A stretch of DNA of 14,841 bases from an uncultured Acetobacter sp. (GTDB lineage Bacteria > Pseudomonadota > Alphaproteobacteria > Acetobacterales > Acetobacteraceae), in NCBI GenBank assembly GCA_937900755.1, contig CALCDN010000261.1:1-14841 (forward strand). Reading direction: 5' to 3'. Shown one piece after another: positions 14,256 through 14,841 of this stretch; position 1 is the first letter of the stretch; every line of letters starts with the position of its first letter. Made by a program: the position numbers and the translations under genes. Under the pieces are notes generated by a model. It had not been told where the DNA came from. It did not search any database and was given only the letters and a program-made list of their open reading frames with translations.

Positions 14256-14801
14256 TTACATCCGGGGCGTGGCAACGCCACGCTGGCCCATATATTTGCC
14301 CGCACGGTCGGCGTAGCTGACCTCACACGGGGAATCGCCCTTGAAGAACAGGAACTGGCAAATGCCCTCGTTGGCGTAAATGCGTGCGGGCAGGGGCGTT
14401 GTGTTGCTGATCTCGATGGTCACCTGCCCTTCCCATTCGGGTTCAAGCGGGGTCACGTTGACAATAATGCCGCACCGCGCATAGGTGGACTTGCCAAGGC
14501 AGACCACCAGAACATCCCGCGGGATACGGAAGTATTCAATGGTGTGGGCCAGAACAAAGCTGTTGGGCGGAATAATGCACTCATCAGCTTTGCGGGACAC
14601 AAAACCTTCGGGGCTGAAGTTCTTGGGGTCCACGATGGCGTTATTCACATCCGTAAAAATACGGAAGTCATCGGCCACGCGGGCGTCATACCCGTAGGAG
14701 GACAGGCCGTAGGAAATAACGCCTTCGCGCTTCTGGTTTTCCACAAACGGTTCGATCATGCCGTGATCGTTCGCCATCTGGCGGATCCATGTGTCGGGCA
14801 T
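14256..14801 (-). CDS. dcd: dCTP deaminase
   Basis: This 181-residue enzyme deaminates dCTP to dUTP, feeding dTMP synthesis. Family blocks are GVISYGLSSYGYDARV, IIPPNSFVLAHTIEYFRIP, the active-site GKSTYARCG (equivalents of Ser111 and Arg115 of the E. coli enzyme) and EWEGQVTIEISNTTPLPARI with the catalytic Glu, then YANEGICQFLFF. Start ATG at 14801 gives MPDTWIRQMANDHGMIEPF, as in related proteins. The frame stays open to the window edge without another ATG, and no strong Shine-Dalgarno sequence is at ideal distance, so a slightly earlier start outside the window remains possible. It lies 4 bp upstream of murA. Confidence 0.95.
   Translation of the reverse strand: MPDTWIRQMANDHGMIEPFVENQKREGVISYGLSSYGYDARVADDFRIFTDVNNAIVDPKNFSPEGFVSRKADECIIPPNSFVLAHTIEYFRIPRDVLVVCLGKSTYARCGIIVNVTPLEPEWEGQVTIEISNTTPLPARIYANEGICQFLFFKGDSPCEVSYADRAGKYMGQRGVATPRM
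14267..14283 (-). other. 7-bp stem with 3-nt loop at the dcd/murA junction
   Basis: GCGTGGC (14267-14273) and GCCACGC (14277-14283) are perfect inverted copies around AAC, inside the last codons of dcd and 16 nt upstream of the murA ATG. In the mRNA this compact stem could influence coupling or ribosome access. No T-run follows, so it is not a terminator. Confidence 0.35.
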
Positions 14802-14841
14802 GATGGGCTTGTCTTGCTGTCTCCATTTGCGTTTTTCTTTG

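Overview
The window is GC-rich, densely coded bacterial chromosome. The protein sequences and gene mix (membrane-type 2-hydroxyacid oxidation, catabolic acetoin synthesis, alphaproteobacterial-looking MurA and Dcd) suggest an acetic acid bacterium (Acetobacteraceae, e.g. Komagataeibacter, Gluconacetobacter or Acetobacter). This placement is inferred from protein style and context; no database search or rRNA gene supports it.

Layout. Positions 1-386 hold the 3' end of an Lrp/AsnC-type regulator. It converges on a LysR-type regulator (443-1375, minus strand). The LysR gene is divergent from alsD/budA (acetolactate decarboxylase, 1494-2276), which is followed by alsS/budB (catabolic acetolactate synthase, 2375-4063). 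The 118-bp LysR-alsD gap contains two operator-like palindromes and a good sigma70-like promoter. A 182-bp leader with a terminator-like hairpin separates alsS from glcD-glcE-glcF (4246-8315), a three-subunit FAD/Fe-S 2-hydroxyacid (glycolate or D-lactate) dehydrogenase. Next come a benzoylformate-decarboxylase-like ThDP enzyme (8421-10118) and lutA-lutB-lutC (10148-12884), the Fe-S L-lactate oxidation complex. A strong bidirectional terminator (12922-12959) closes the plus-strand block. Beyond it, on the minus strand, lie the housekeeping genes dcd and murA (14801 down to 12989).

How the genes fit together. GlcDEF and LutABC can each oxidise a 2-hydroxyacid to a 2-oxoacid and pass electrons towards the quinone pool. 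If the substrate is lactate, the product pyruvate is the substrate of AlsS, and AlsD then gives acetoin. The plus-strand block from 1494 to 12884 therefore reads as a lactate-to-acetoin locus, probably under the divergent LysR protein, whose position matches AlsR of Bacillus. The piece that does not fit this scheme is the second ThDP enzyme between glcF and lutA. It looks like a 2-oxoacid decarboxylase but seems to lack one catalytic histidine of classical benzoylformate decarboxylase. No lactate permease, tRNA, rRNA, CRISPR array, insertion sequence or phage gene is visible. The only gaps over 100 bp are 1376-1493, 4064-4245, 8316-8420 and 12885-12988, and all are described below.
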